The notes: generated by a model not told the origin, from the sequence alone. A DNA stretch of 64,000 nucleotides from Tomitella biformata AHU 1821 (GCF_000524475.1 NZ_BAVQ01000004.1:1-64000), one strand, 5' to 3'; positions 44,947-54,126 are shown, counted from the first letter of the stretch. Numbers and translations: made by a program.

Positions 44947-45310
44947 GCCGCACCTGCACGAGACCACCGTCCAACACCCGCACCTCGTGCACCGGCAGCC
45001 GAACCGCCGGCTGGTCCAGGCAGCGCCCGTCCAGGAGGGAGAACGCCTGCTTGAGCAGCGGAGAGATCACGACCGGTTCCCCGGCCCGATCGCCGACCAG
45101 CCCGCGGGAGATCACGGCGGCGCGGGCGAACGGGTCGATGTTGCCGACCGCACGCAGCTGCCCGTCCGGCAGCAGGAACAACGCCGCCTGCTCGCCGCCG
45201 CGCAGGAGCACGGCGACGCCCAGGCCGGGAATCAACTGACCCACGGTGCACGCGGAGGTCCAGTTCGAGCGGGTTCGTGCCAGGTTCTCATGTGCCAGTG
45301 TCATCGTCAT
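44939..45310 (-). CDS. nirD: assimilatory nitrite reductase small subunit
   Basis: A 123-residue Rieske-like subunit of NAD(P)H nitrite reductase. The fold has GLGVAVLLRGGEQAALFLLP and AVISRGLVGDRAGEPVVISP, and LLDGRCLDQPAVRLPVHEVR. As in many NirD proteins the Rieske cluster ligands are incomplete. It supports NirB in reducing nitrite to ammonium. Ribosome site AAAGGAG precedes the ATG. It lies 63 bp after nirB and overlaps the NnaR-like gene by 8 bp. Confidence 0.93.
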   Translation of the reverse strand: MTMTLAHENLARTRSNWTSACTVGQLIPGLGVAVLLRGGEQAALFLLPDGQLRAVGNIDPFARAAVISRGLVGDRAGEPVVISPLLKQAFSLLDGRCLDQPAVRLPVHEVRVLDGGLVQVRRA

Positions 45311-45373
45311 CGCGGTCTCCTTTGGTTCGTGCCTTTATTTCTACGGACGGGGCGTTTCGGGGCCGTTACACAG

Positions 45374-47875
45374 TCATTGCGATTGCGAGGATTTTCTGGG
45401 CGCCGGCATCCCCAGCAACACGGGCACCTTGCGCAGGCCCGAATCATCAAAGGCGACAGTGGGATCCGCCTCCTCCGGCGCGTTGACGAAGCTGATGAAG
45501 CGCGCGAGTTTCGCCGGGTCCTCGAGCACCCCGGCCCACTCGTCGCGGTAACCGGCGACGTGCGCGTCCATCGCCGCCTCAAGCTCCGCCCCGATGCCGA
45601 GGCTGTCCTCGCACACCACCTGCTGGAGATCCTCGAGGCCGCGCCCCTGCACCCAGCGGGAGGTCCGCTGCAGCCGGTCTGCGGTGCGCACGTAGAGCAT
45701 CAGATAGCGGTCGATGTAGCTGACCAGCGTCGCATCGTCGAGACCTCCCGCCAGCAGCGTCGCGTGCGCCGGCGTCTGGCCCCCGTTGCCGCCCACGTAG
45801 AGGTTCCAGCCCTGCTCGGTGGCGATCACGCCGACGTCCTTTCCGCGGGCCTCCGCGCACTCGCGGGCGCAGCCGGAGACGCCGAACTTGATCTTGTGGG
45901 GCGAGCGCAGCCCGCGATAGCGGGTCTCGAGGCGCACCGCCATGCCCACCGAGTCCTGCACGCCGTAGCGGCACCATGTGGACCCGACGCAGCTCTTCAC
46001 CGTGCGCAGGGACTTTCCGTAGGCCTGCCCCGACTCCATCCCGGCGTCGACCAGCCGGCGCCAGATCAGCGGCAGCTGCTCCACGCGCGCGCCGAACAGG
46101 TCGATCCGCTGCCCGCCCGTGACCTTGGTGTACAGCCCGAAATCACGCGCCACCTCGCCGATGACGATCAGCTGCTCCGGCGTGCACTCCCCGCCCGGCA
46201 TGCGCGGCACCACCGAATAGGTGCCGTTCTTCTGGATGTTGGCGAGGAAACGGTCGTTGGAGTCCTGCAGCGCCGCCTGGTCCGGTTCGAGGATGTGCGC
46301 GGAGCCAGTCGACGCGAGGATCGAGGCCACCGCGGGTTTGCAGATCTCGCAGCCAGAACCCTTGCCGTACTTGGTGATCAGCGCGGAGAAGGTGCGAGTC
46401 TCGGTGGCCTGGACGATGTCGAACAGCTCCACGCGGGACTGCGGGAAGTGCTCGCACAGCGCCTTCGACATGACCACGCCGGACTGCTCCAGGATGTCCT
46501 TGACCGTCGGCAGGCAGCCCCCACACGTCGTGCCCGCCCCGGTACAGCCCTTGATCGCGGCCAGGTCGCAGGCGCCGGCGGCGATCGCCGCGCAGATGTC
46601 CCCCTTCGTGACGGCGTTGCAGGAGCAGACCTCTGCGTCATCAGGCAGCGCCCCCGCCCCGAGCTTCTCCCCGGCCGGGGAGATCAGCGCGGCCGGGTCG
46701 CCCGGCAGCGCGCGGCCCACCAGTGGGCGCAGCGTCGGGTAGGCGGAGGCGTCGCCCACGAGAATGCCGCCCAGCAGCGTCTTCGCGTCGTCGGTGACGA
46801 CGAGCTTGGCGTAGGTGCCTTTCGCGGCGTCGGACAGCACCACGGACAGCGCGCCCGGCGTCTGGCCCTGCGCGTCGCCGAAACTGGCGACGTCGACGCC
46901 CATCAGTTTGAGCTTGGTGGACAGGTCCGCGCCGGGGAAGACGGCCTCTCCGCCGAGCAGCCGGTCCGCGACGATCTCCGCCGTCGTGTAGCCGGGCGCG
47001 ACGAGGCCGTAGCACCGTCCATCGACCGCGGCGCACTCGCCGATCGCCCACACATCGGGGTCCTCGGTGCGGCAGCTCAGGTCGGTCAGCACGCCGCCGC
47101 GCTCGCCGAGCGGCAACCCGGCAGCCCGGGCCAGCTCGTCGCGGGGGCGGATGCCGGCGGAGAACACCAGCAAGGCGGCGTCCAGGGTTGTGCCGTCGGA
47201 GAGTTCCACGCGCACACCCTTTTCCAGCGCGCTGAGCTCGGTTGTGCCGACGCCGGTGTGCACGGTCAGACCCAGGTCCGTGACGAGTTTCTTCAGCAGT
47301 GCGCCGCCGCCCTCGTCGACCTGCATCGGCAGCAGCCGCGGGTTGTGCTCCACCACATGGGCTTTGAGGCCCAATAGCATCAGCGCGTTCGCCGCCTCGA
47401 GGCCTAGGAGCCCGCCGCCGACCACGACGCCGACGGCGCCCGGGCCCGCGGCCTCGGCGGCCGCGCGGATCGCGTCGAGGTCCGCGACGGTCCGGTACAC
47501 GTGGCCAAGCTCGTGCCCGGGCAGCGGCGGGACGAACGGGGAGGAGCCGGTGGCCAGCACCAGCGCGTCGTACCCGATCTCCTCGCCGTCTGCGGTGCGC
47601 ACGACGCGGCGGGCCCGGTCGATCTCCGCGGCCCGGACGCCGGTGCGCACCGTCACCGCCTCGTCCGACGCGTAGTCGTTGCCGGCCAGCGCCAGCGCCG
47701 CCGGGTCCCACGCGCCCACATAGGAGGACAGCGCCACCCGGTCGTAGGCGCGCAGCGGCTCCTCGCAGAGGACGGTCACCGACCAGAGGCCCTGGGAGTC
47801 GTTGCGCTGCAACGTCTCCACGAACTTGTGCCCGACCATCCCGTGCCCGACCATCACCACGTGCTTGCGCTTCAT
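45374..47875 (-). CDS. nirB: assimilatory nitrite reductase large subunit
   Basis: An 833-residue enzyme that reduces nitrite to ammonium with NAD(P)H, six electrons, in the cytoplasm. The FAD part begins VVMVGHGMVGHKFVETLQ; the NADH loop is VGVVVGGGLLGLEAANALML. The BFD-type 2Fe-2S cluster cysteines are in AEVCSCNAVTKGDIC and GAGTTCGGCLPTV. The siroheme/4Fe-4S region has VGSTWCRYGVQDSVGMAV and GVSGCARECAEARGKDVGV. All parts are intact. AGGAGG lies before the ATG. First gene of the nirB-nirD-nnaR-like-cbiX-like run, with a GlnR box 70 bp upstream. Confidence 0.97.
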   Translation of the reverse strand: MKRKHVVMVGHGMVGHKFVETLQRNDSQGLWSVTVLCEEPLRAYDRVALSSYVGAWDPAALALAGNDYASDEAVTVRTGVRAAEIDRARRVVRTADGEEIGYDALVLATGSSPFVPPLPGHELGHVYRTVADLDAIRAAAEAAGPGAVGVVVGGGLLGLEAANALMLLGLKAHVVEHNPRLLPMQVDEGGGALLKKLVTDLGLTVHTGVGTTELSALEKGVRVELSDGTTLDAALLVFSAGIRPRDELARAAGLPLGERGGVLTDLSCRTEDPDVWAIGECAAVDGRCYGLVAPGYTTAEIVADRLLGGEAVFPGADLSTKLKLMGVDVASFGDAQGQTPGALSVVLSDAAKGTYAKLVVTDDAKTLLGGILVGDASAYPTLRPLVGRALPGDPAALISPAGEKLGAGALPDDAEVCSCNAVTKGDICAAIAAGACDLAAIKGCTGAGTTCGGCLPTVKDILEQSGVVMSKALCEHFPQSRVELFDIVQATETRTFSALITKYGKGSGCEICKPAVASILASTGSAHILEPDQAALQDSNDRFLANIQKNGTYSVVPRMPGGECTPEQLIVIGEVARDFGLYTKVTGGQRIDLFGARVEQLPLIWRRLVDAGMESGQAYGKSLRTVKSCVGSTWCRYGVQDSVGMAVRLETRYRGLRSPHKIKFGVSGCARECAEARGKDVGVIATEQGWNLYVGGNGGQTPAHATLLAGGLDDATLVSYIDRYLMLYVRTADRLQRTSRWVQGRGLEDLQQVVCEDSLGIGAELEAAMDAHVAGYRDEWAGVLEDPAKLARFISFVNAPEEADPTVAFDDSGLRKVPVLLGMPAPRKSSQSQ

Positions 47876-47944
47876 CTCCGGCCTCCTGTTAGTGGGGGGA
47901 GCCCTAACGGTAGGAAGCCGGTGTTGCCCCGAGGGGCGTGCGCG

Positions 47945-47960
47945 GTGACCGGGCGGTCAC
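47945..47960. promoter_or_regulatory. GlnR box upstream of nirB
   Basis: GTGAC-CGGGCG-GTCAC fits the actinobacterial GlnR consensus GTNAC-N6-GTNAC exactly. It is 70 bp from the nirB start codon. Activation under nitrogen limitation together with the NnaR-type protein is expected. Confidence 0.75.
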
Positions 47961-48293
47961 ATCTTCCTCACCGGCAAGGGGACGAGGCGGTGAGGCGGAA
48001 TGTCGCCAGTGGTTGGGTTCGTCGGCCATTTACTAGACATCAACGGCCGTCTCAGACAGTTCCGCAGGCCGACGGAAGGCTGCCGGGGATCACTGACCTG
48101 CCAGCCCTTCTCGCGGCTGGCCGAAGTGAACACCACCGTGAATGCTAGGCCCGTCTGGGGTGCACCCCAGGCTGACAGATTTGAGCAGGGGAAATATCCG
48201 TCAAGGTGAGGTCGAAAATTCTATTTGTTGACACTTGCCCGGTGGGCTCTTAGCTTTCAACCTGACAGTTTGGTCGGGTGGAGGGGGTTTGGC
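47961..48293. other. region between nirB and the resolvase, possible res site
   Basis: About 330 bp without a supported gene; composition becomes more AT-rich from 48180. Two related motifs, CTGACAGATTTGAG (from about 48172) and CTGACAGTTTGGTC (from about 48262), lie in front of the resolvase start. They could be parts of its recombination site. This marks the left side of the accessory DNA. Confidence 0.4.
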
Positions 48294-48857
48294 GTGCGGG
48301 TCGGGTACATCAGGGTCAGCACTCTCGAGCAGAACACCGCCCGGCAGCTCGACGGTGTCGACGTCGAGAAGATGTTCACGGAGAAGGCATCTGGTCGGGA
48401 CACTGCCCGCCCGGTGCTGGAGCAGATGCTCGGCTTCGTCCGCGACGGCGATGTCGTAATCACGCATTCCATGGATAGGCTTGCTCGAAATCTCGATGAT
48501 CTGCGCCGGCTGGTCAAGACGCTCACCGACAAGGGGGTGCGGGTCGAGTTCGTCAAGGAGTCGTTGACGTTCACCGGGGAAGACTCGCCGATGGCGATGA
48601 TGATGCTGTCCGTCATGGGGGCCTTCGCAGAGTTCGAGAGATCTCTGATCCTGGAGAGGCAGAAGGAGGGGATTGCGAAGGCCAAGCAGCGCGGCGTCTA
48701 CAAGGGGCGCAAGCCCGCGCTCACCCCGGAACAGGCCGGCCAGCTCGCGGCGCGGGCGAAAGCCGGCGAGTCGAAGACCGCGCTCGCGAAGGCGTATGGG
48801 GTCAGCCGCGAGACGGTGTACGCCTATCTGCGAGCGCAGTTCGCCGCGTCTCAATAA
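48294..48857 (+). CDS. serine recombinase (resolvase/invertase)
   Basis: A 187-residue small serine recombinase. The nucleophile is Ser9 in MRVGYIRVSTLEQN. Other catalytic-domain motifs are SMDRLARNLDDLRRLV and MMMLSVMGAFAEFERSLILE, with the E helix RQKEGIAKAKQRGVYKGRKP. The C-terminal helix-turn-helix is ESKTALAKAYGVSRETVYAY. It would resolve cointegrates or invert DNA between two crossover sites. The GTG at 48294 has GGAGGGGG upstream. It is the first gene of the accessory region and differs from the resolvase at 56508. Confidence 0.93.
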   Translation: MRVGYIRVSTLEQNTARQLDGVDVEKMFTEKASGRDTARPVLEQMLGFVRDGDVVITHSMDRLARNLDDLRRLVKTLTDKGVRVEFVKESLTFTGEDSPMAMMMLSVMGAFAEFERSLILERQKEGIAKAKQRGVYKGRKPALTPEQAGQLAARAKAGESKTALAKAYGVSRETVYAYLRAQFAASQ

Positions 48858-49100
48858 GGAACCACCAAGACACAGTGGGGGCCGACCGGAAGGTGATGTT
48901 CGGTCGTTTCTCCGGTATCTGCAGAAGCGCATCCCAACCGCAGACGCAACCGCTCAGACGTTGACTGTAGAAGCTGGGGTTTATCGGCAGGTCCGGAAAA
49001 AGTCACCACTGGTCAGAAGACGGCTGAGCCGGATCTTTCGCTAGATTAGAGCAGAGGGCCGATGTCCCCCTCGGCCTTTGGTGCCGCTACGATCTGACCC
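48858..49100. other. intergenic, nothing supported
   Basis: About 240 bp between the resolvase and the PASTA-like lipoprotein. Composition is mixed. No ORF with a family pattern was seen; the last part probably carries the lipoprotein promoter. Confidence 0.4.
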
Positions 49101-49922
49101 ATGCAAAAAGGTGTACTCGCTGCGGCCCTGGCAGCATCTGCAATTTTGCTCGCCGGGTGTGGGAGCGACACGACCAGCGTCCCCGATGTCACTGGGTACC
49201 GACTCGATGCAGCCCATAACGTCCTGAAAGACGCTGGTTTCAAAGAATTTGAGGATGTCGACGCGATCGAGAGCAGAAAACCCTGGGTAGACAGTAACTG
49301 GGTCGTTATCGAACAAAACCCCGAAGCCGAGGATCAAGTCGATCCCAAGACTACGATCCGGCTGGATATCGCGAAGTCGGATGACGATGGAGTTTATGAC
49401 CGACTGCCAACGGGATCACCAGTATACGAAGAACTTCGCGAACAAAAGAAGCAAGATGAAGCGCGTGATAAGCAGCAACAGGCCGAGAACAAGGAGCGAG
49501 AGAAGCAGCAGCAGGTCCAGGACAAAAATGATGTCCAAGAGTTCATCGACACGGTTGATCCAGCGGCACGTGTCGCACAGAACGTCATCGTCGAGTTGAA
49601 TAACTTAGTCACCAGGATTTCAGCCCAGGGCGGCCCTACAGCGGTAGATACATACAACATCAAGGACGCTAAGGGTGCGCTTGGAACCTACTGGGACATG
49701 CTTGAGAAGGCACCGAGAGCCATCAACGACAGTGCCGACAAAGCGCAAGAAGCGATCCGAACATTCCAGCAGGCTGCCGATACCCTGATGAGCGCTGAAG
49801 GTTTCGCTGCGTCTAGCTCTATCGCCAGATTCGAGCAGCTCTACGATTCAGCACTAATCAAATATAATTCGGGCTTGACTTCACTGTATAGCGGTACAGA
49901 TGTGCCGCCGCCAACGGTCTGA
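49101..49922 (+). CDS. lipoprotein with PASTA-like domain and coiled coil
   Basis: A 273-residue exported lipoprotein; the lipobox is ILLAGCGSD (Cys20). A PASTA-like domain follows at about residues 26-92: VPDVTGYRLDAAHNVLKDAG, VVIEQNPEAEDQVDPKTTIR. Residues ~108-145 form a highly charged coiled coil (REQKKQDEARDKQQQAENKE). The C-terminal ~120 residues are helical and not recognised. PASTA domains bind peptidoglycan or muropeptides, so the protein may sit at the cell wall. Codon use is less GC-rich than in the core genes. The gene is in the accessory region, so a role in phage or plasmid biology is possible. Confidence 0.8.
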   Translation: MQKGVLAAALAASAILLAGCGSDTTSVPDVTGYRLDAAHNVLKDAGFKEFEDVDAIESRKPWVDSNWVVIEQNPEAEDQVDPKTTIRLDIAKSDDDGVYDRLPTGSPVYEELREQKKQDEARDKQQQAENKEREKQQQVQDKNDVQEFIDTVDPAARVAQNVIVELNNLVTRISAQGGPTAVDTYNIKDAKGALGTYWDMLEKAPRAINDSADKAQEAIRTFQQAADTLMSAEGFAASSSIARFEQLYDSALIKYNSGLTSLYSGTDVPPPTV

Positions 49923-50030
49923 TCTAAGTTGGTTGTTAAGATATCAGCCGACCGTGGCGACCAGCCTCTGTCTGCAGGACATAGATATCGGCTCACCCTC
50001 GAATTGCCGGATCACGTCCACTGATCTCCC

Positions 50031-50370
50031 TCAGCAACCTCTGCCGAGGGCGAGGCCGTCAACGATCTTCATGGTCTCGACCGACACCGTCGTCACCCGC
50101 TTCGCCTCAGCCGTGAGATCTCGAGCGAGCAGGTCAGGGGCCCGCCGGCTGTCCTTCCCGCCAGGGATCGTGGTGCGATGCCGGAGGCTCCGGACGGTGC
50201 CGGACAGGCCCTCGTCTGTCATGAGTCGGTCGACGGTGCACGCGGCGACCATGGTGGCCACCCTGCCGGAGGTGGGCGACCATCCTGCGGTGCGGACATC
50301 AGTATTTCGTTGGCTTCCTTGAGATTTCAGTTTTCATTTTCGAGTTCTTTGATCCGCTGGCTACTTGTGT
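50031..50370 (-). mobile_element. IS3-family transposase remnant
   Basis: On the reverse strand, KELENEN, a stop, then NLKEANEIL match the coiled-coil end of an IS3 OrfA. Further on, ACTVDRLMTDEGLSGTVRSL and RTTIPGGKDSRRAPDLLARD match the N-terminal part of OrfB. The DDE core is absent, and both parts are frameshifted. The element is dead. It abuts the lipoprotein gene that ends at 50361. Confidence 0.75.
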
Positions 50371-50723
50371 TCAGGGCAGTAGACATCGATAGCAGATTCA
50401 ACGTGAACCTTTGCGCCGGAGGGGCCGTACGTGAATCCTGAGCCGTTCGCCCATCCTTGGATCTCCGAGTCCTTAGATCTGCCTGAGTTAAGGGAGCTGC
50501 AGATTTCACCAGCACGATGGACGGCCAGATCGGTATCTCTGACTCCTAGAGGGATGCCCTGGTCGAGCATATCTAAGTAGGCCGCGTCTTGTTCACGGAC
50601 AGAGTTGTAGGTGACTGACGTCGTTGATGCCGGTGTCGATGCAGGTTCGCTTGATCCTCCACAGCTGGCGAGCAGGAAAGTTGCCGCCAGGGCTGCCGCC
50701 ATACCGATCTGTCGAAACTTCAT
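50361..50723 (-). CDS. DUF732-like lipoprotein
   Basis: A 120-residue lipoprotein with lipobox FLLASCGGS. The mature part has DAAYLDMLDQGIPLGVRDTD, AVHRAGEICSSLNSG and VESAIDVYCPEHK, with two cysteines that fit the helical DUF732 fold of mycobacterial secreted proteins. Function unknown. Composition is AT-richer than the core genome. It is one of several small exported proteins between the recombinase genes. Confidence 0.8.
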   Translation of the reverse strand: MKFRQIGMAAALAATFLLASCGGSSEPASTPASTTSVTYNSVREQDAAYLDMLDQGIPLGVRDTDLAVHRAGEICSSLNSGRSKDSEIQGWANGSGFTYGPSGAKVHVESAIDVYCPEHK

Positions 50724-51213
50724 TTTCTTATTGCCTTCATTCAGGGTGGTGGCACAGGCCGCCCACAGAACTATCGAACACACCTCACGTTGGTCCCGTG
50801 GTGCCTGCATAGTGCCTTGTCGCTCCGACATTCGCGAACGCTCTTACCAGACGCTGGCAAAGTCTGGCAGGCCTTTGCCCCGGATGGCGACCGAGAAGTG
50901 TGGTCCACCTGCAACTTCCTCATGGCGGAACTGGTGTGGTCTCCCCGGCTCGATACCAGCGGCGAGCCGCGAGTTGACCGAGGTGGGGAAGTCTCAGCGC
51001 TGAAACCGTTTACGGTGAGACGAGTATGCGAGACGTCGAATCCTGCGGAAGCTCATGCTGCTGGTGCCGGTACTGCTTGGCTGGCGACTGTCTCGTAAAC
51101 ATTTAGGTTTTCAAGACGATCTGTCGGTCCTTGCCTGTGCGGACTAACTTGCCACCTATCCGTGCAGCAGTCCCTAATATTCTTCCATCCGACCGGTCTG
51201 GTATCCATAGAGG
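50724..51213. other. intergenic, nothing supported
   Basis: About 490 bp between divergent lipoprotein genes. Overlapping ORFs exist on the forward strand (for example 50790-51098) but show no family pattern and poor ribosome sites. Likely promoters for both genes and mobile-element debris. Confidence 0.4.
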
Positions 51214-51630
51214 ATGAATAAGACATTCGTATCTGTTCTCGGTGCCGGCGCTTTACTTCTGGCAGGGTGCGGAAGTGATGGCAAGGTTGAGGTGGCTGCA
51301 TCAACAACGACATCCGCTGCAGCGACTACGACAACCAAGGTTTTGACCAAGAATGAGAAGTTCGCTGTGCAACTGGAGGTTTACGGGATCTACCCTACTG
51401 CCGACCAGGTAGCATTGCTGATCCCGGCAGCCAACGGGAATTGTGACGCGCTTGTATCGATGACTGTCCCCGACGATCAAAAGTTCGACGAGATGACTGA
51501 GCTGTCGATGCAGCTCGCCAAGATGCAAGGAAAAACCTGGCTGCAAGAGAGGGCCGCAGCAGAAGCGTTTCTTCGCGCATCCGTCGAGGCGTACTGCCCA
51601 GAGAACCTGGCCTTGTTGCCCACGAGCTAA
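51214..51630 (+). CDS. small lipoprotein, DUF732-like
   Basis: A 138-residue lipoprotein with lipobox LLLAGCGSD. A Ser/Thr/Ala linker (STTTSAAATTTTKV) separates it from a helical domain, FAVQLEVYGIYPTADQVALL, with cysteines in NGNCDALVSM and VEAYCPENL. The C-terminal 'AYCPE' is shared with the lipoprotein at 50361-50723, so the two are probably distant members of one family. Function unknown. ATG at 51214. Confidence 0.78.
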   Translation: MNKTFVSVLGAGALLLAGCGSDGKVEVAASTTTSAAATTTTKVLTKNEKFAVQLEVYGIYPTADQVALLIPAANGNCDALVSMTVPDDQKFDEMTELSMQLAKMQGKTWLQERAAAEAFLRASVEAYCPENLALLPTS

Positions 51631-52171
51631 TCCGTCCGCAGACCAGCCATCTCAAACACTGACAGGCGCTTCAGGCCCTCTTGTCGAGGAAGGTAGCTCT
51701 GCGCTTCATCAGCGATCAACGCGAGGTTGTAGCTGCCATTGCGGCACTAGCCGGGGATAACCCGGAGCTCCTGGCGGCGTCGCTTGCAGCCCGGAAGGCT
51801 TAGGGCTGCGGGCCCAGAGATGGCCGGAACAGTGCGATGCCCCCAACTCGATCTGCTCGGCTTGGGGGCATCGTCATCCGCTGTTCACCGCACTGCGAGC
51901 ATGCTCATGGGCCGCGTTTACTCGCCGCGCTCTCGCAGTAGTTCCGCGTTTGACTCTGGGATCAGCAGCAACGGCCACACCGCGGCCCCGTGAAGCCAAT
52001 GACGCCTGCGGTGCCGGAAGGGTCATAAGCGAAGGTCGCGATCACGGTGACAAGCACCTCATTTTCAACTAAAATCGTCAAAATTTACGAAATGTCGTAC
52101 CCCACTGATATAAGTACCAAAGCGCATCTTATTTTCTACAAACTACAGCCATGAAATCCAGGAGATTCCGA
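51631..52171. other. intergenic with a hairpin; possible gene fragment
   Basis: At 51675-51803 one forward frame reads SRKVALRFISDQREVVAAIA and ends NPELLAASLAARKA; this is too short to name but looks like the C-terminus of a lost protein. A terminator-like hairpin follows at 51835-51873. From 52020 the sequence is AT-rich (AAAATCGTCAAAATTTACG) and probably carries the promoter of the next gene. Confidence 0.4.
51835..51873. terminator. 12-bp hairpin
   Basis: Perfect arms CGATGCCCCCAA (51835-51846) and its complement (51862-51873) around a 15-nt loop, 205 bp after the lipoprotein stop. Confidence 0.6.
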
Positions 52172-52744
52172 ATGACCTTCCACTCAGCCCCAGGCCACGA
52201 GGGCCAAAATCCAATCCCGTACAGCCAGCCGCACATGCCGCCAGTCAACACGCCGGGCAAAAGACCGAAATCACGTCGACGGATCATTGCCGGCGTCTCA
52301 GCCGGCTTGCTTGTCGCTTTTGCGGCGGTTGGAACTGGCGGCTACCTCATCGGGAAATCTCAGGGAGGAACGTCAAACACAACGGGCATCCTCAGCCCCC
52401 TCGCGAGCCCTGCCGCCACTTCCACTACCAAGGTTCCTTCCCGAAATATAATCACAAATGACGACTTTCGAATCGATGTCACGGTCTCCAAAAAGAAATG
52501 TTTTGGATCAGCTGGATGCAACGTTACCTACGCCATTGACCCTGTATTCTTGGGGCTGGCCAAAGACTTAGAAGGTCGAAAATTCAAGGTTGTTTACGAA
52601 GTGCTTGGAGGAGAAGACGCTGAGGTCGGGAACTTCTCCCTTAACGGAGATAACCTTCGTTATACGGAAAGCTCCAGCATCTCAACCTCATCGTCCGAGG
52701 CCACGCTAACAGCGCAAGTTATCTCCGTGTCTGAAACAAGTTAG
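52172..52744 (+). CDS. membrane-anchored extracytoplasmic protein of unknown function
   Basis: A 190-residue protein with a proline-rich cytoplasmic N-terminus, one transmembrane helix (RRIIAGVSAGLLVAFAAVGT, about residues 40-62), a Ser/Thr linker and an extracytoplasmic domain with one cysteine pair in KKKCFGSAGCNVTYAIDP. The C-terminus is serine-rich (TESSSISTSSSEATLT). I do not recognise the family. The ATG at 52172 was chosen over 52151 because AGGAG lies 7 bp before it. Lower GC than core genes. Confidence 0.7.
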   Translation: MTFHSAPGHEGQNPIPYSQPHMPPVNTPGKRPKSRRRIIAGVSAGLLVAFAAVGTGGYLIGKSQGGTSNTTGILSPLASPAATSTTKVPSRNIITNDDFRIDVTVSKKKCFGSAGCNVTYAIDPVFLGLAKDLEGRKFKVVYEVLGGEDAEVGNFSLNGDNLRYTESSSISTSSSEATLTAQVISVSETS

Positions 52745-53003
52745 CGGCCACTTTTCATGGCTTATTGGCCACCTGTGGTCAGTTTTGGTGTCCGCCCGTG
52801 GTCAGTTCCCACTGTCCATTGACAGGCTTGGCCTGCGTGCTGAGTTTGAGGTCGCAGGCGAAACGTGGTCAGAACCAGATGCCGATGGTCCCCTCGTGAT
52901 CCGCGGACAAGCGCAGAAACATGCAGCCGAGGACGGTTCGGGCCAATCACCGTCGGGGAGGGGCTCTCTGAGACAAAGACGATGTACGCCGTGATGGCGG
53001 CAC
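52745..53003. other. possible insertion-sequence end, no gene
   Basis: Near 52765-52810 the motif GTGGTCAG occurs twice (CACCTGTGGTCAGTTTTGG and GCCCGTGGTCAGTTCCC), a pattern often found at the ends of IS21-like elements. No transposase was seen. The rest has no supported gene. Confidence 0.35.
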
Positions 53004-53345
53004 TCAGCCCGCGCGGGTGCGCCTTCGGATGAGGTCGCGATCTAGTTGGGCGAAGGCTGCCATGATCGTCAAGATCGCCTCCCCATTGGCTCCTCGGTGA
53101 CGTTGCGGAAGCCGCCCCCCGGTCCTTCAGTCCCGGCGATGACCTTCAGCACATTCCGGGTGTTACGGCCGACACGGTGGAGCTTCAAAACGGCAAGCAC
53201 ATCACCCGCGGGCAGGTGATCTAGGCAGGCGTCGAGCTAGGGACGAGAGGTCTTTGCGCCGCTGACCCCACGGTCAGTGAAGATACGGTCCGGCGTCTGC
53301 CTTGCGCAGTGCGTCCTCCAGTTCTGGGAAGAACGAATCAACGCA
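53004..53345 (-). pseudogene. decayed serine recombinase
   Basis: Reverse frames together give RIFTDRGVSGAKTSRP, a stop, LDACLDHLPAGDVLAVLKLH, RVGRNTRNVLKVIAGTEG, then after a shift GEAILTIMAAFAQLDRDLIR and RRTRAG. This is the catalytic domain of a resolvase in order, broken by stops and frameshifts. The N-terminal nucleophile segment and the DNA-binding domain are gone. It is the third serine recombinase in the region. Confidence 0.85.
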
Positions 53346-53679
53346 CTCTGAATGCGGAAGAACCGGAAATGCTCAAGGGCGCCTTATGATATTGTGATTC
53401 AGTTAACTACTTCCGTTTGCAAAAATCTTCATGTTCGCATGCCTATCAGCGCCCTTATTGACGCTCAGGACGCTTCGGGATACTCAAGTCAATCTGTCGC
53501 GGTCTGGGTTCCGAATACAATACTTATACTCTGTCCTTGTAACGAAACTATCGAGACGGCTGACCACTCTGAACCAACTATAAGGGCCGGGCTCTTAGTC
53601 GCATGGCGCATGTTGGCGCAATGCGAGAAAATATCCTGTGTACTTCATCCCAATTCAGTCTTTTGAAAGGGTTCTATCC
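53346..53679. other. AT-rich region, ORF not supported
   Basis: A forward ORF of 104 codons (53352-53666) exists but has no family pattern, no ribosome site and many rare codons. The AT-rich stretch more likely contains the promoter of the next lipoprotein. Confidence 0.4.
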
Positions 53680-54126
53680 ATGACTTCGCGTCGATTTATC
53701 TCGGTCCTTGCTTCCGCTGTCGCTGTTGTTGCCCTGTCTGCATGCTCTAGCGGTGAGGATATGGCGAATTCCAAGACTGATGCCGTGACGGCAAAGCCCT
53801 CTGCTGAGGAAGCGACAACGACAGAGGAAGTGTCAAATAAAGGGAAGATGGGTTCGTATGTTCCAACAGCGGAAGAGGTAGACAGGATACGTGCGCTGGT
53901 GCTAAATGGGATTCCAGATGTTGATGATGAAACCATCAGAAAGATATCTACGGGAATGTGCCGCCAGCTTGATGAGGGTGTGCCTGCTAGTAAGATTGTG
54001 GAAGACATTGGTGCGGCAGGCCTATCTTCCAGGCAAGGTGCTGCCTGGGCGATCGCATCGATAATTACGATTTGCGACTGGAATTCCAATCCCGAGACAA
54101 TGAATTATTTGAATAGCCAGATTTAA
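53680..54126 (+). CDS. DUF732-like lipoprotein
   Basis: A 148-residue lipoprotein with lipobox VALSACSSG (Cys22). After an acidic, threonine-rich linker (SAEEATTTEEVSNKGK) a helical domain reads VDRIRALVLNGIPDVDDETI, KISTGMCRQLDEGVP and IASIITICDWNSN. The paired cysteines and helix pattern fit the DUF732 fold. GAAAGG lies 9 bp before the ATG at 53680. Its codons are clearly AT-richer than those of the surrounding chromosome, a sign of recent arrival. Function unknown. Confidence 0.8.
   Translation: MTSRRFISVLASAVAVVALSACSSGEDMANSKTDAVTAKPSAEEATTTEEVSNKGKMGSYVPTAEEVDRIRALVLNGIPDVDDETIRKISTGMCRQLDEGVPASKIVEDIGAAGLSSRQGAAWAIASIITICDWNSNPETMNYLNSQI

Noticed and set aside
53352-53666. 104-codon forward ORF in AT-rich DNA
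   Set aside because: No ribosome site, rare codons, no family pattern; it ends inside the region just before a clear lipoprotein gene.
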